Shown: positions 35,011-50,073, counted from the stretch's first letter. The stretch: 64,000 nucleotides of DNA from Pseudideonella sakaiensis (GCF_001293525.1 NZ_BBYR01000011.1:1-64000); one strand, 5' to 3'. Made by a program: numbers and translations. The notes: a model not told the origin generated them from the sequence alone.

Positions 35011-35724
35011 ATGGCGAGGCTTCCCCGGTTGGCGATCGATCGCCAGGTGCATCTCGTGGTTCACCGCTTGCGGCCCGATGCCGGGGTGTCCGCCGACGCC
35101 GCGGACCGGCGGGCCTGCGCCGACGCGCTGCGCGACCTGGTCCGCGAGCTGCGGATCGACGTGCATGCCTATGCGGTGCTGCCCGATGCGGTGCTGCTGC
35201 TGTTGACGCCGGCCCTCGGCGCCAGCCTGCCGGTGCTGATGCAACGCCTCGGCCGGCGCCATGTTGGTGCGCTGTCGCGACACCACGCGCTGGCGGGCTC
35301 GCCCTGGGCGGGCCGCTACCGCGTCGGCGTGCTGCAGCCGGAGCGCTACCTGCTGACCGCCATGCGCTGGGTCGAGGAGTCGCCGTCGCGGGCCGGCTGG
35401 GTGACCGCCCCGGCCGACTGGGAGGCCGGCAGCGCGGCCCACCACGCCGGCCGGCGTCAGGACCCGGTCGTGACCGACCATCCGCTGTTCTGGCAGCTCG
35501 GCAACACGCCGTTCGAGCGCGAGCGGGCCTGGCAGCGGTTGGCGGAGGAGCCGCCGGACCGCGCGGCGGAGGCCACGCTGCTGGCGGGCGTCGAGGCGGG
35601 CTGGGCGGTCGGCGATCCGGGCTTCATCCAGGCCCTGTCGATGGCGCAGGCACGGCGCTTGCAGCCGCTGCGCCGCGGCCGCCCCACGAAGCGGGCAGCC
35701 CGCCCTGAATCTGACCCCAATTAA
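35011..35724 (+). CDS. REP-associated tyrosine transposase (RAYT) homologue lacking catalytic residues
   Basis: 237 aa, full length and uninterrupted. The fold is recognisable by MARLPRLAID at the start, the LGRRHVGALSR helix, GSPWAGRYRVGVLQPERYLL, WQLGNTPFERE and the PLRRGRPTKR tail. In active RAYTs the HUH motif reads M-P-N-H-V-H; here it is LPDAVL (57-62), so both histidines are gone. The catalytic tyrosine position in RYIELNPVRAG is tryptophan (Trp120, in RWVEESPSRAG). It should not be able to nick or rejoin DNA but could still bind it. It lies directly between the pil cluster and gltB and ends inside a REP-like hairpin. Confidence 0.85.
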   Translation: MARLPRLAIDRQVHLVVHRLRPDAGVSADAADRRACADALRDLVRELRIDVHAYAVLPDAVLLLLTPALGASLPVLMQRLGRRHVGALSRHHALAGSPWAGRYRVGVLQPERYLLTAMRWVEESPSRAGWVTAPADWEAGSAAHHAGRRQDPVVTDHPLFWQLGNTPFERERAWQRLAEEPPDRAAEATLLAGVEAGWAVGDPGFIQALSMAQARRLQPLRRGRPTKRAARPESDPN

Positions 35725-35763
35725 GCTGGCGAGCGAGTTTCGCGCCAGAGAATTGGGGTCAGA
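35710..35763. repeat. REP/RAYT-associated hairpin
   Basis: A 13-bp perfect inverted repeat (TCTGACCCCAATT at 35710-35722, AATTGGGGTCAGA at 35751-35763) encloses a second 6-bp inverted repeat (CTGGCG 35726-35731, CGCCAG 35743-35748). The left arm covers the last codons of the RAYT homologue. The GGGGTCAG core is the kind found beside RAYT genes in many proteobacteria. It ends 16 bases before the gltB -35. Confidence 0.85.
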
Positions 35764-35779
35764 CAGGCCGTCTTTGTGC

Positions 35780-35808
35780 TTGAGTGCCTTGCTGCACTGC
35801 AGTATTCT
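35780..35808 (+). promoter_or_regulatory. gltB promoter
   Basis: TTGAGT (35780-35785) and TATTCT (35803-35808) with 17-base spacing. A start near 35815 gives a leader of about 27 bases with GGAG seven bases before the gltB ATG. Confidence 0.6.
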
Positions 35809-35841
35809 CACGACCCTTTCCGATCCCCGTTGGAGCGCGCC

Positions 35842-40620
<4,779 letters not shown>

Positions 40621-40623
40621 CGG

Positions 40624-40678
40624 TCCCGCGGCCCGCGGGGCCGCGGGTCTTGTGCGAGGCCGGCGTTGCGCGCCGGCC
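40624..40678 (+). promoter_or_regulatory. Intercistronic GC hairpins between gltB and gltD
   Basis: Within the 86-base gltB-gltD gap are two inverted repeats: a 7-bp arm pair around 40624-40648 and a clean 8-bp stem with a 5-base loop (GGCCGGCG 40658-40665, CGCCGGCC 40671-40678). There is no T run, so RNA stabilisation or partial attenuation is more likely than termination. Confidence 0.35.
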
Positions 40679-40706
40679 GGTGCTGCAGACGATCGAAGGT
40701 GGAACG

Positions 40707-42185
<1,479 letters not shown>

Positions 42186-42305
42186 CCACGCGCCCCGCGG
42201 CCGCGCCGGCGTCCGCCGGTGCCGCCTGGCCGCGGCGTCACCGGGCGTTGCCGTGCGGCCCCGGGGCCCCGCCCGCGCCCTGGCACGGGGATGGGTGTTA
42301 TCCCC

Positions 42306-42311
42306 TATGAT
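42306..42311 (+). promoter_or_regulatory. Candidate mla operon -10 with overlapping palindrome
   Basis: TATGAT (five of six) 46 bases before mlaF. Immediately upstream, GGGGAT (42287-42292) and ATCCCC (42300-42305) form an inverted repeat in the -35/-10 spacer, a plausible operator. No good -35 is present. Confidence 0.3.
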
Positions 42312-42356
42312 CCGGCGCCGAGCAGCGCATCGCGCGCCGAGCTCCTCGGCCCACCG

Positions 42357-43208
42357 ATGCCTCCGTCCGCGACCCCCTCACCGTCCGCCAACCCTGCTGC
42401 GCCGCCGCTCGTCGAGCTGCGCGGGGTCACCTGCGGCTATGGCGACCGCGTCGTGCTGCGCGACGTCGACCTCGTGCTCCCGCGCGGCCGGGTGATCGGC
42501 CTGATGGGGACCTCGGGCGGTGGCAAGACCACCGTGTTGCGCCTGATCGGGCGCCAGATCCTGCCGATGCAGGGCCAGGTGCTGTTCGACGGCACCGACC
42601 TCGCGACGCTGGACCGCGACGGCCTCTACGCGGTGCGGCGGCGCATGGGCATGCTGTTCCAGTTCGGCGCGCTGTTCACCGACCTCTCGGTCTTCGACAA
42701 CGTCGCGTTCCCGCTGCGCGAGCACACGCGGCTCGCCGAGCCGATGGTCCGCGACCTGGTGCTGATGAAGCTGAACGCCGTCGGCCTGCGCGGCGCTCGC
42801 GACCTGATGCCCTCCCAGGTCTCCGGCGGCATGGCGCGCCGCGTCGCGCTGGCGCGCGCGATCGCGCTCGACCCGGACCTCATCATGTACGACGAGCCTT
42901 TCGCCGGGCTGGATCCGATCTCGCTGGGCGTGGCCGCGCGGCTGATCCGCGAGCTGAACGATGCGCTGGGCATCAGCAGCATCGTCGTGTCGCACGACGT
43001 CGAGGAGACCTTCGCGATCGCCGACCACATCGTCTTCGTCGCCAACGGCCGCATCGCTGCCCAGGGCGCACCGGAGGAGATCCGTCGCAGCGAGGACCCG
43101 CTGGTGCGCCAGTTCTTCAATGCCTTGCCGGACGGACCGGTGCAGTTCCACTACGCCGCGCCCGACGTCGCGAGCGACTTCGGCGTGGCGGCCGGGCGGG
43201 GCCGATGA
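42357..43208 (+). CDS. mlaF: Phospholipid ABC transporter ATP-binding protein MlaF
   Basis: 283 aa cytoplasmic ATPase of the Mla system, which moves phospholipids between outer and inner membranes to preserve lipid asymmetry. Walker A GTSGGGKTT, Q-loop FQFGALFTDLSV (typical MlaF), signature VSGGMARRVALARA, Walker B LIMYDEPFAGLDP, and switch histidine VSHDVEE are present. The start was placed at 42357 because upstream residues do not align with the family. Confidence 0.94.
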   Translation: MPPSATPSPSANPAAPPLVELRGVTCGYGDRVVLRDVDLVLPRGRVIGLMGTSGGGKTTVLRLIGRQILPMQGQVLFDGTDLATLDRDGLYAVRRRMGMLFQFGALFTDLSVFDNVAFPLREHTRLAEPMVRDLVLMKLNAVGLRGARDLMPSQVSGGMARRVALARAIALDPDLIMYDEPFAGLDPISLGVAARLIRELNDALGISSIVVSHDVEETFAIADHIVFVANGRIAAQGAPEEIRRSEDPLVRQFFNALPDGPVQFHYAAPDVASDFGVAAGRGR

Positions 43209-43993
43209 TGCCCTGGTGGCTGCGGCCCGCATCGCTCGGCCTGGCGGCGCGCCGGCTGCTCGGCGACGTCGGCGCTGCCGCGCGCCTGCTGGCCCGGCTG
43301 CTGGCGCTGCTGCCGGCGGTGCTGCGGCGCGGACGGCTGGTCGTCGAGCAGCTCTACTTCGTCGGCAACCGCTCGCTGTCCATCATCGCGGTGTCGGGCC
43401 TGTTCGTCGGCTTCGTGCTCGCGCTGCAGGGCTACTACACGCTGCAGCGCTACGGCTCGGCGGAGGCGGTGGGGCTGCTGGTCGCGCTGAGCCTGGTGCG
43501 CGAGCTCGGCCCGGTGGTCACGGCGCTGCTGTTCGCGGGCCGCGCCGGCACCTCGCTGACCGCCGAGATCGGCCTGATGAAGGCCGGCGAGCAGCTGACG
43601 GCGATGGAAATGATGGCCGTCGACCCGGTGCAGCGGGTGCTCGGGCCGCGCTTCTGCGCCGGTCTGGTCGCCATGCCCCTGCTGGCCGCCGTCTTCAGTG
43701 CCGTCGGTATCCTGGGCGGCTGGCTGGTGGCCGTGCCGATGATCGGCATCGACGCGGGCTCCTTCTGGTCGCAGATGCAGGGCGGCGTCGACGTCTGGGC
43801 CGACGTCGGCAACGGGGTGATCAAGAGCGTGGTGTTCGGCCTGACCGTGACCTTCGTCGCGCTGCTGCAGGGCTATGCCTGCAAACCGACGCCGGAGGGC
43901 GTGGCCCAGGCCACCACGCGGACCGTCGTGATGTCGTCCCTGTCCGTGCTGGGGCTGGACTTCATCCTCACCGCGATGATGTTTTCGATCTGA
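43205..43993 (+). CDS. mlaE: Phospholipid ABC transporter permease MlaE
   Basis: 262 aa inner-membrane permease with five to six helices. Family motifs GFVLALQGYYTLQRYG, LVRELGPVVTALLFAGRAG and TAEIGLMKAGEQLTAMEMM are present. The start overlaps the mlaF stop (ATGA). Confidence 0.95.
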   Translation: MMPWWLRPASLGLAARRLLGDVGAAARLLARLLALLPAVLRRGRLVVEQLYFVGNRSLSIIAVSGLFVGFVLALQGYYTLQRYGSAEAVGLLVALSLVRELGPVVTALLFAGRAGTSLTAEIGLMKAGEQLTAMEMMAVDPVQRVLGPRFCAGLVAMPLLAAVFSAVGILGGWLVAVPMIGIDAGSFWSQMQGGVDVWADVGNGVIKSVVFGLTVTFVALLQGYACKPTPEGVAQATTRTVVMSSLSVLGLDFILTAMMFSI

Positions 43994-44011
43994 AGGAACG
44001 AGGAAGCGACG

Positions 44012-44494
44012 ATGCCGCAATCCCGTCATGACGTGTGGGTGGGCCTGTTCGTGATGCTCGGCGCCGCGGCGCTGCTGTTCCTGGCCCTGAAGTCCGGCAA
44101 CCTGCTCAGCCTGAGCTTCGCCGAGACCTACCCGGTCACGGCCCGCTTCGACAACATCGGCGGGCTGAAGGCGCGCGCGGCCGTGAAGAGCGCCGGGGTG
44201 GTCGTCGGCCGCGTCGAGTCGATCGGCTTCGACGACAAGACCTTCCAGGCCACGGTCACGATGCAGCTGGAGAAGCGCTTCGCCTTCCCGAAGGACAGCT
44301 CGGCCAAGATCCTGACCTCCGGCCTGCTCGGCGAGCAGTACATCGGGCTCGAGGTCGGCGGCGCGGACAAGAACCTCGCCGCCAACGACACCATCACGCA
44401 GACGCAGTCGGCCGTGGTGCTGGAGAACCTGATCAGCCAGTTCCTGTTCAACAGGGCCGCCGATGCGGGCTCGACGGAGGGAGCGAAGAAATGA
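44012..44494 (+). CDS. mlaD: MCE-domain lipid-binding protein MlaD
   Basis: 160 aa. One N-terminal transmembrane helix anchors a single MCE domain in the periplasm (VTARFDNIGGLKARAAVKSAGV is the hallmark), which forms a hexameric ring on MlaFEB. It has a good ribosome site (GAGGAAG) and its end overlaps mlaA by four bases. Confidence 0.95.
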   Translation: MPQSRHDVWVGLFVMLGAAALLFLALKSGNLLSLSFAETYPVTARFDNIGGLKARAAVKSAGVVVGRVESIGFDDKTFQATVTMQLEKRFAFPKDSSAKILTSGLLGEQYIGLEVGGADKNLAANDTITQTQSAVVLENLISQFLFNRAADAGSTEGAKK

Positions 44495-45348
44495 GTGCCG
44501 AAGCGCCGTCGATCACCGTTGCGCGGGCGTCCCGGCTGCGACGGCTTGGGTTGGGCCTGCTGCTCGGCCTCAGCCTGGCGGTCGCGGGCTGCGCCACCAC
44601 CGGTCGCAGCGCGGGCCAGAAGCTGGACCCGTGGGAGAACTGGAACCGCAAGGTCTTCGCCTTCAACGAGGGCCTGGACGAGAAGGTGCTGAAGCCCGTG
44701 GCCACGGTCTACAGCGAGGTCGTGCCGCAGCTGGTGCGCCAGGGCGTGGCCAACTTCTTCAACAACGCCTCCGACGCCTGGTCGGCGGTCAACAACTTCC
44801 TGCAGCTGAAAATCGAGGCCGGGCTGGTCGACGTGATGCGCGTGGGCACGAACACCGTGCTCGGCCTGGGCGGCGTGCTCGACCCGGCCAGCGAGATGGG
44901 CATGGAGCGCCACGGCGAGGACTTCGGCCAGACGCTCGGCTACTGGGGCTTCGGCGCGGGCGCCTACGTGGTGTGGCCGGTGTTCGGTCCGTCGACGGTG
45001 CGTGACTCGATCGCGCTGCCGCTGGACCGCTCGGTCTCGCCGGCGGTGGTCATCCACGACGGCGGCGCCGTGACGGGCATCACGCTGCTGCAGATCGTCA
45101 ACACGCGCGCGAACCTGCTCGGTGCCAGCCGGGTGCTGGACGACATCGCGCTCGACAAGTACACCTTCGTCCGCGACGCCTACCTGCAGCGCCGGCGCAG
45201 CCTGGTGTTCGACGGTGAGGAGCCGGACGCGGGGGGCGACGACGGTGACAAGGGGGCGCCCGCCGAAGCGCCGGCGCGCAAGGGCAGCGGTCCGCGCGAC
45301 GCAGCCCCGCCTGCCGCAAAGGCTGCGGCCTCGGCGGCGTCGCGCTGA
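44491..45348 (+). CDS. mlaA: Outer-membrane lipoprotein MlaA (VacJ)
   Basis: 285 aa. A lipobox (VAGC) follows the signal peptide. MlaA sits in the outer membrane with a porin and extracts misplaced phospholipids. The signature DPWENWNRKVFAFNEGLD and GYWGFGAGAYVVWPVFGPS are present. The C-terminal ~50 residues are an Ala/Asp/Gly-rich tail. In enterobacteria mlaA is unlinked; here it is between mlaD and mlaC with an ATGA overlap. Confidence 0.95.
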   Translation: MSAEAPSITVARASRLRRLGLGLLLGLSLAVAGCATTGRSAGQKLDPWENWNRKVFAFNEGLDEKVLKPVATVYSEVVPQLVRQGVANFFNNASDAWSAVNNFLQLKIEAGLVDVMRVGTNTVLGLGGVLDPASEMGMERHGEDFGQTLGYWGFGAGAYVVWPVFGPSTVRDSIALPLDRSVSPAVVIHDGGAVTGITLLQIVNTRANLLGASRVLDDIALDKYTFVRDAYLQRRRSLVFDGEEPDAGGDDGDKGAPAEAPARKGSGPRDAAPPAAKAAASAASR

Positions 45349-45471
45349 GTCACGCGGCCGGCCAACCGTCGGACCGGCACGCGCGTTGAGGGAAGGCGGG
45401 CGAGGAACCCGCGCCGTCCCACGCGGTCAGACCCGACGCCGGGCCTGCACGGCCCCCACGAGGAACACACC

Positions 45472-46092
45472 ATGACACTCTTGAAACGTTTGCTTGCCTT
45501 CGCCGGTGCCGCGGTCTTCGCGGTGGCTGTTCACGCTGCCGGGGAGGCGCCGGACGCGCTGATCAAGCAGGTCTCCACCGACGTACTGGCGGCGGTGAAG
45601 GCCGACAAGAACATCCAGGCCGGCGATACACAGCGGGTGATGGGCCTGGTCGACACCAAGGTGATGCCCCATGTCAACTTCCAGCGCATGACCGCCTCGG
45701 CCGTCGGCCGCTTCTGGCGTACCGCCACGCCGGACCAGCAGAAGCGCCTGCAGGAGGAATTCAAGATCCTGCTGGTGCGCACCTACGCCGGTGCACTGGC
45801 CCAGGTGCGGGATCAGACCGTCGCGCTGAAGCCGATGCGTTCCAACCCGAGCGACACCGAGGTGATCGTCCGCACCGAGGTGCGCGGCAGCGGCGACCCG
45901 ATCCAGCTCGACTACCGCCTCGAGAAGGCCGACGCCGGCTGGAAGATCTACGACGTCAACGTGATGGGGATCTGGCTGGTCGAGAACTACCGCAACAGCT
46001 TCGCGCAGGAGATCGGCAACAACGGCGTCGACGGCCTGATCGCCAAGCTCGCGGAGCGCAACAAGGCCGCCGGTTCGGGCGCCAAGTCCTGA
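45472..46092 (+). CDS. mlaC: Periplasmic phospholipid-binding protein MlaC
   Basis: 206 aa. A signal peptide (to VHAAG) and a soluble lipid shuttle between MlaA and MlaFEDB. Typical segments are VMPHVNFQRMTASAVGRFWR and ILLVRTYAGAL. It lies 123 bases after mlaA with GAGGAA before its ATG. No promoter stands out in that gap. Confidence 0.94.
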   Translation: MTLLKRLLAFAGAAVFAVAVHAAGEAPDALIKQVSTDVLAAVKADKNIQAGDTQRVMGLVDTKVMPHVNFQRMTASAVGRFWRTATPDQQKRLQEEFKILLVRTYAGALAQVRDQTVALKPMRSNPSDTEVIVRTEVRGSGDPIQLDYRLEKADAGWKIYDVNVMGIWLVENYRNSFAQEIGNNGVDGLIAKLAERNKAAGSGAKS

Positions 46093-46112
46093 GTCGCCAC
46101 GCCGGGCCTGCC

Positions 46113-46490
46113 ATGTCCCTGCTCGTGCTGCCTGCCAGCCTGACGCACCGCGAGGCACCCGACGCGGTGCGCATGCTGGCCCAGACACTGCGCGGCCAGC
46201 CGGCGGGCGGCAGCGAGCCGGTGACGGTGGATGCCTCGGCGCTGAAGCAGTTCGATTCGTCCGCGCTGGCGGTGCTGCTGGAATGCCAGCGCCTGTCCGG
46301 CGCGCTCGGGCGCTCGCTGGCGCTGCGCCATGCGCCGCCGAAGCTGCGGCAGCTGGCGCGGCTGTACGGCGTGGACGGCTTGATCGACGACGGCCCCGCC
46401 CCCGCTCGACCCGCTCAGGGCGAGCGCGGTTCCGCCGAAACCGCCAGCGCGCCGTCCGCGTCGGCCGTCGCATCGTCCGGGGCCGGGTAG
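46113..46490 (+). CDS. mlaB: STAS-domain protein MlaB
   Basis: 125 aa. A small cytoplasmic STAS protein that stabilises MlaF. VDASALKQFDSSALAVLLE is the core of the domain. The last 30 or so residues are low-complexity (Ala, Ser, Gly), and their codons overlap the 3' end of hexR on the other strand by 76 bases. It begins 20 bases after mlaC. Confidence 0.88.
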   Translation: MSLLVLPASLTHREAPDAVRMLAQTLRGQPAGGSEPVTVDASALKQFDSSALAVLLECQRLSGALGRSLALRHAPPKLRQLARLYGVDGLIDDGPAPARPAQGERGSAETASAPSASAVASSGAG

Positions 46491-47344
46491 CGCTTCACGC
46501 GCAGGTTGCGCTTGATCTCCTGCAGCGCCGGCCGCCGCTCGCCCGGCAGGCGCAGCGCGACGGCGGTGGTCAGGATGTCGATCACCGTCAGGTGCAGCAG
46601 CCGCGACACCATCGGGCTGTAGCGGTCGTGGTCCTCCGGGTGGTCGACCGCGAGGAGCACCTGGTTCGATCCCTGCGCCGTCAGGGCCAGCGGTGAGCCG
46701 CTGCAGGTGATCAGCACCGTCACCGCGCCCTTGCGCCGCGCGATCTCCAGCGCCTCGAGCAGGTCGCGGCTGCGGCCGGAATTGCTGATCGCGACGACGC
46801 AGTCGCCGGGCCGCAGCATGGTCGCGCTCATCACCTGCACGTGCGGGTCGATGATGGCCTGCACGTGCACACCCAGGCGGAAGAACTTGTGCTGGGCGTC
46901 GAGCGCGACGATGCCCGAGTTGCCGATGCCGTAGAACTCGATCCGACGGCCCGCGAGGCCCGCCTCGGTCAGCGCGCTGATCGCGCGCTCGAAGGCGTGG
47001 CTGGCCGCCTCGTTGCGGTAGCGCAGCAGCGCCGAGACCGTGTTGTCGATCAGCTTCACCACGATGTCGCCCGGCTTGTCGTCCTCGTCGACCGCGCGGT
47101 GCACGAAGGGGACGCCTTCGTTGACGGTACCCGCGAGCTTGCGTTTGAAGTCCGCGAGGCCGTCGTAGCCGACGCTGCGGCAGAACCGCACCACGGTCGG
47201 CTTGCTGACACCCGCGCGGCCGGCGAGCTCGGCCACCGGCCGCTGCACGAAGTCGCGCGGATCCTCGAGCAGCAGCGCGGCGACGCGGCGCTCGGCGGGC
47301 GAGAGCGCCGCCCGCGACGCGGCGATGCGGTTCAGGATGTCCAT
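46415..47344 (-). CDS. hexR: RpiR-family transcriptional regulator HexR
   Basis: 309 aa. An N-terminal HTH_6 domain (about 1-77; [27 protein letters not shown] is the recognition region) and a C-terminal SIS sugar-phosphate-binding domain ([32 protein letters not shown]). HexR represses central sugar catabolism genes and is released by 2-keto-3-deoxy-6-phosphogluconate. The start at 47344 (MDILNRI) is 16 bases after the zwf stop, so it is co-transcribed with zwf. The upstream palindrome before zwf would then also control hexR itself. Confidence 0.9.
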   Translation of the reverse strand: MDILNRIAASRAALSPAERRVAALLLEDPRDFVQRPVAELAGRAGVSKPTVVRFCRSVGYDGLADFKRKLAGTVNEGVPFVHRAVDEDDKPGDIVVKLIDNTVSALLRYRNEAASHAFERAISALTEAGLAGRRIEFYGIGNSGIVALDAQHKFFRLGVHVQAIIDPHVQVMSATMLRPGDCVVAISNSGRSRDLLEALEIARRKGAVTVLITCSGSPLALTAQGSNQVLLAVDHPEDHDRYSPMVSRLLHLTVIDILTTAVALRLPGERRPALQEIKRNLRVKRYPAPDDATADADGALAVSAEPRSP

Positions 47345-47360
47345 CGCGACGCGGCCCGGC

Positions 47361-48815
47361 TCACTGTTCTTCCGGCCAGGCGAAGCCGTCGCGCGCCACC
47401 AGCGCGCTCGCGGCGGCGGGCCCGCCGCTGCCGGCGGCATAGGGCCGCGGACCGCCGCCGGCCGCGTCCTCGCGGCGCCAGGCCTCGAGCACCGGTTCGA
47501 CCCAGCGCCAAGCCTGTTCCTGCTCGTCGCTGCGCACGAACAGGTTCAGGCGCCCCGCGATCGACTCCAGCAGCAGGCGCTCGTAGGCGCCGACGCGGTC
47601 CTCGGCGAAGGCCTTGTCGAAGTCCAGGTCCAGCGACACCGGCGTCAGCGCCTCGCCCTGCGCATGGCCCTTCGCGGCCATCAGGTGCAGCTCCAGGCCG
47701 TCTTCCGGCTGCAGCTTGATGACCAGCCGGTTCGCCGCGGCGCTGCCGGGGAAGATGCTGTGCGGCGTCGGCCGGAAGTTGACGACGATCTGCGCTTCGC
47801 GCTGCGCCAGCCGCTTGCCGGTGCGCAGGTAGAAGGGCACGCCGGCCCAGCGCCAGTTCTGCACCTCGGTGCGCAGCGCGACGAAGGTTTCGCAGCGGCT
47901 GCCCTCGGGGACCTTGGCCTCCTCCAGGTAGCCGGGCACGGGCTGGCCGTCGACGTGGCCGCGGCGGTACTGGCCGCGCACCACGTCGCGCGCCACCCGC
48001 TCCTCGGTGAAGGGCTGCAGCGAGCGCAGCACCTTGAGTTTCTCGTCGCGGATCGCGTCCGCGTCGTTGCGCGAGGGCGGTTCCATCGCGACCATCGTCA
48101 GCAGCTGCAGCGCGTGGTTCTGCACCATGTCGCGCAGCGCGCCGGTGCGGTCGTAGAAGTCGCCGCGGGTGCCCACGCCCAGGCTCTCGGCCAGCGTGAT
48201 CTGGATGTTGGCGATGCTGTCGCGGCGCCACAGCGGCTCGAACAGCGCATTGCCGAAGCGCAGCGCCATCAGGTTCTGCACCGAGGGCTTGCCGAGGTAG
48301 TGGTCGATGCGCAGCGCCTGCGTCTCGCCGAAGGTGGCGCGCACGACGCGGTTGATCTCCTGCGCACTGGCCAGGTCGTGGCCGAGCGGCTTCTCCAGCA
48401 CCACGCGCACCTGCGGCCCGTTCAGCCCCACCGCGCCGAGCTGGGTGCAGATCTGCGGGAACAGGTGCGGGCTGGTCGCGAGGTAGAGCACCACGGTGTC
48501 CGCGCCGCGCGTGGCGACCCAGTCGAGCAGGCCGGCGTAGTCCGCCGGCTGCGACAGGTCCATGCGCCGGTAGTGCAGCAGCTCGGCGAAGCGGGCGAAC
48601 TCCTCGTCGTTTGGGCGCTTGGCGCCTTCCACGTCCTGGAAGCGATCCTTCAGCCAGCGCCGGTAAGCGTCGTCGTCCTGCTCGTCGCGGGCCACGGCCA
48701 GGATGCGGCCGCCGGCCGGCAGCTTGCCGTGCCGGAAGGCCTGGAACAGGGCCGGCATCAGCTTGCGCCAGCTCAGGTCGCCGGTGCCACCGAAGAAAAT
48801 CAGGTCGAAGGACAT
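47361..48815 (-). CDS. zwf: Glucose-6-phosphate 1-dehydrogenase
   Basis: 484 aa. The first step of the oxidative pentose-phosphate and Entner-Doudoroff routes: oxidation of glucose-6-phosphate with NAD(P). Nucleotide site [18 protein letters not shown] and active site RIDHYLGK are present. Length and C-terminus are normal. It begins at 48815 (MSFDLIF) and is divergent from tal across a 114-base region that contains a HexR-like operator. Confidence 0.96.
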   Translation of the reverse strand: MSFDLIFFGGTGDLSWRKLMPALFQAFRHGKLPAGGRILAVARDEQDDDAYRRWLKDRFQDVEGAKRPNDEEFARFAELLHYRRMDLSQPADYAGLLDWVATRGADTVVLYLATSPHLFPQICTQLGAVGLNGPQVRVVLEKPLGHDLASAQEINRVVRATFGETQALRIDHYLGKPSVQNLMALRFGNALFEPLWRRDSIANIQITLAESLGVGTRGDFYDRTGALRDMVQNHALQLLTMVAMEPPSRNDADAIRDEKLKVLRSLQPFTEERVARDVVRGQYRRGHVDGQPVPGYLEEAKVPEGSRCETFVALRTEVQNWRWAGVPFYLRTGKRLAQREAQIVVNFRPTPHSIFPGSAAANRLVIKLQPEDGLELHLMAAKGHAQGEALTPVSLDLDFDKAFAEDRVGAYERLLLESIAGRLNLFVRSDEQEQAWRWVEPVLEAWRREDAAGGGPRPYAAGSGGPAAASALVARDGFAWPEEQ

Positions 48816-48848
48816 GTCAGCATCGGCCGCGAGGCCGCGATAATCCGC

Positions 48849-48869
48849 CGATGTAACTCGGTTACATCG
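48849..48869. promoter_or_regulatory. HexR-like operator in the zwf-tal intergenic region
   Basis: A perfect 9-bp palindrome, CGATGTAAC-TCG-GTTACATCG. The core TGTAA-N5-TTACA matches the known HexR site (TGTAAT-N3-ATTACA type). It lies directly downstream of the zwf -10, over the expected start site. Confidence 0.8.
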
Positions 48870-48870
48870 A

Positions 48871-48899
48871 ATCATGCCCAATCTGAACCCGTTGGTCAA
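48871..48899 (-). promoter_or_regulatory. zwf-hexR promoter
   Basis: On minus: -35 TTGACC (48894-48899) and -10 CATGAT (48871-48876), 17-base spacing. The palindrome begins two bases after the -10, which fits repression. Confidence 0.6.
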
Positions 48900-48929
48900 A
48901 TCCCGGGTTCCGGACCTTCGAGGAACGCC

Positions 48930-49898
48930 ATGAACCCGCTCGACCAGCTGAAGCAGTTCACCACCGTGGTGGCCGACACCGGCAACTTCCGCCAGCTCGC
49001 GGCCTTCGCGCCGCAGGATGCGACCACCAACCCGTCGCTGATCCTCAAGGCGGTGCAGCAGCCGGACTACGCGCCGCTGCTCGACGAGGCGGTCGCGGCG
49101 CATCGGTCCGCGCCGGTCGACGAGATCGTCGACCAGGTGCTGGTGCGCTTCGGCCGCGAGATCCTGGCGCTGATCCCGGGCCGCGTGTCGACCGAGGTGG
49201 ATGCCCGGCTGTCCTTCGACACCGCGGCCACCGTGGCCCGCGCGCACCGCCTGATGGCGCTCTACGAGGAGGCCGGCATCGGCCGCGAGCGGGTGCTGGT
49301 CAAGATCGCCGCGACCTGGGAAGGCATCCAGGCGGCGCGCATCCTCGAGCACGAGGGCATCCACTGCAACCTCACGCTGCTGTTCGCGTTCTGCCAGGCG
49401 GTGGCCTGCGGCGACGCGGGCGTCCGCCTGATCTCGCCCTTCGTCGGCCGCATCTACGACTGGCACCGCAAGGCCGCCGGCAGCGCCTGGGACGAGGCGG
49501 CCCAGGCCGGCCCGAACGACCCGGGCGTTCGCTCGGTCGCCCAGATCTACGCCTACTACAAGAAGTTCGACATCCCGACCGAGGTGATGGGCGCGAGCTT
49601 CCGCAACCTGGGCCAGATCCTCGCGCTGGCCGGCTGCGACCTGCTGACGATCAGCCCCGAACTGCTGGCCGCGCTGCAGGCCGCCGACACGCCCGTGGTG
49701 CGCCGCCTCGACCCGGCCACCGCCCGCGCCGACACCACGGTCCATGCCGTCAGCTTCAACGAGGCCAGCTTCCGCTACGCGCTGAACGCCGATGCGATGG
49801 CGACCGAGAAGCTGGCCGAGGGGATCCGGGCCTTCGCGGCCGATGCGCAGCGGCTGGATGCGCTGATCGAGGACCGGCGCGCGTCGCCCGCCGCCTGA
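48930..49898 (+). CDS. tal: Transaldolase
   Basis: 322 aa. It transfers a dihydroxyacetone unit between sedoheptulose-7-phosphate and glyceraldehyde-3-phosphate. The Schiff-base lysine is in [12 protein letters not shown] (Lys125), and DATTNPSLI and [12 protein letters not shown] are family signatures, as in the TalB subgroup. GAGGA precedes the ATG. It is divergent from zwf, so both may answer to HexR. Confidence 0.96.
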   Translation: MNPLDQLKQFTTVVADTGNFRQLAAFAPQDATTNPSLILKAVQQPDYAPLLDEAVAAHRSAPVDEIVDQVLVRFGREILALIPGRVSTEVDARLSFDTAATVARAHRLMALYEEAGIGRERVLVKIAATWEGIQAARILEHEGIHCNLTLLFAFCQAVACGDAGVRLISPFVGRIYDWHRKAAGSAWDEAAQAGPNDPGVRSVAQIYAYYKKFDIPTEVMGASFRNLGQILALAGCDLLTISPELLAALQAADTPVVRRLDPATARADTTVHAVSFNEASFRYALNADAMATEKLAEGIRAFAADAQRLDALIEDRRASPAA

Positions 49899-50073
49899 GG
49901 CTGCGTGCGGGGCGCACATGCCGGCCGGTGGCGTGGCGGATTCCTCGTTCCGCGCGGCCGGCGCGCCCCGTGGTGCCGCCAGCCCGGTCCACAATGCCGG
50001 CCGAACCTGCGCTGCGCGGCCCTTGCCGCGGCCAGCGCGCCGCCCCGACCCGTCCCGCCCGCCGGAGCCTCGC

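Noticed and set aside
42281-42300. Possible sigma-54 promoter (TGGCAC) upstream of mlaF
   Set aside because: The -12 element reads TGGGT rather than TTGC and the spacing is imperfect; TATGAT gives a simpler reading.
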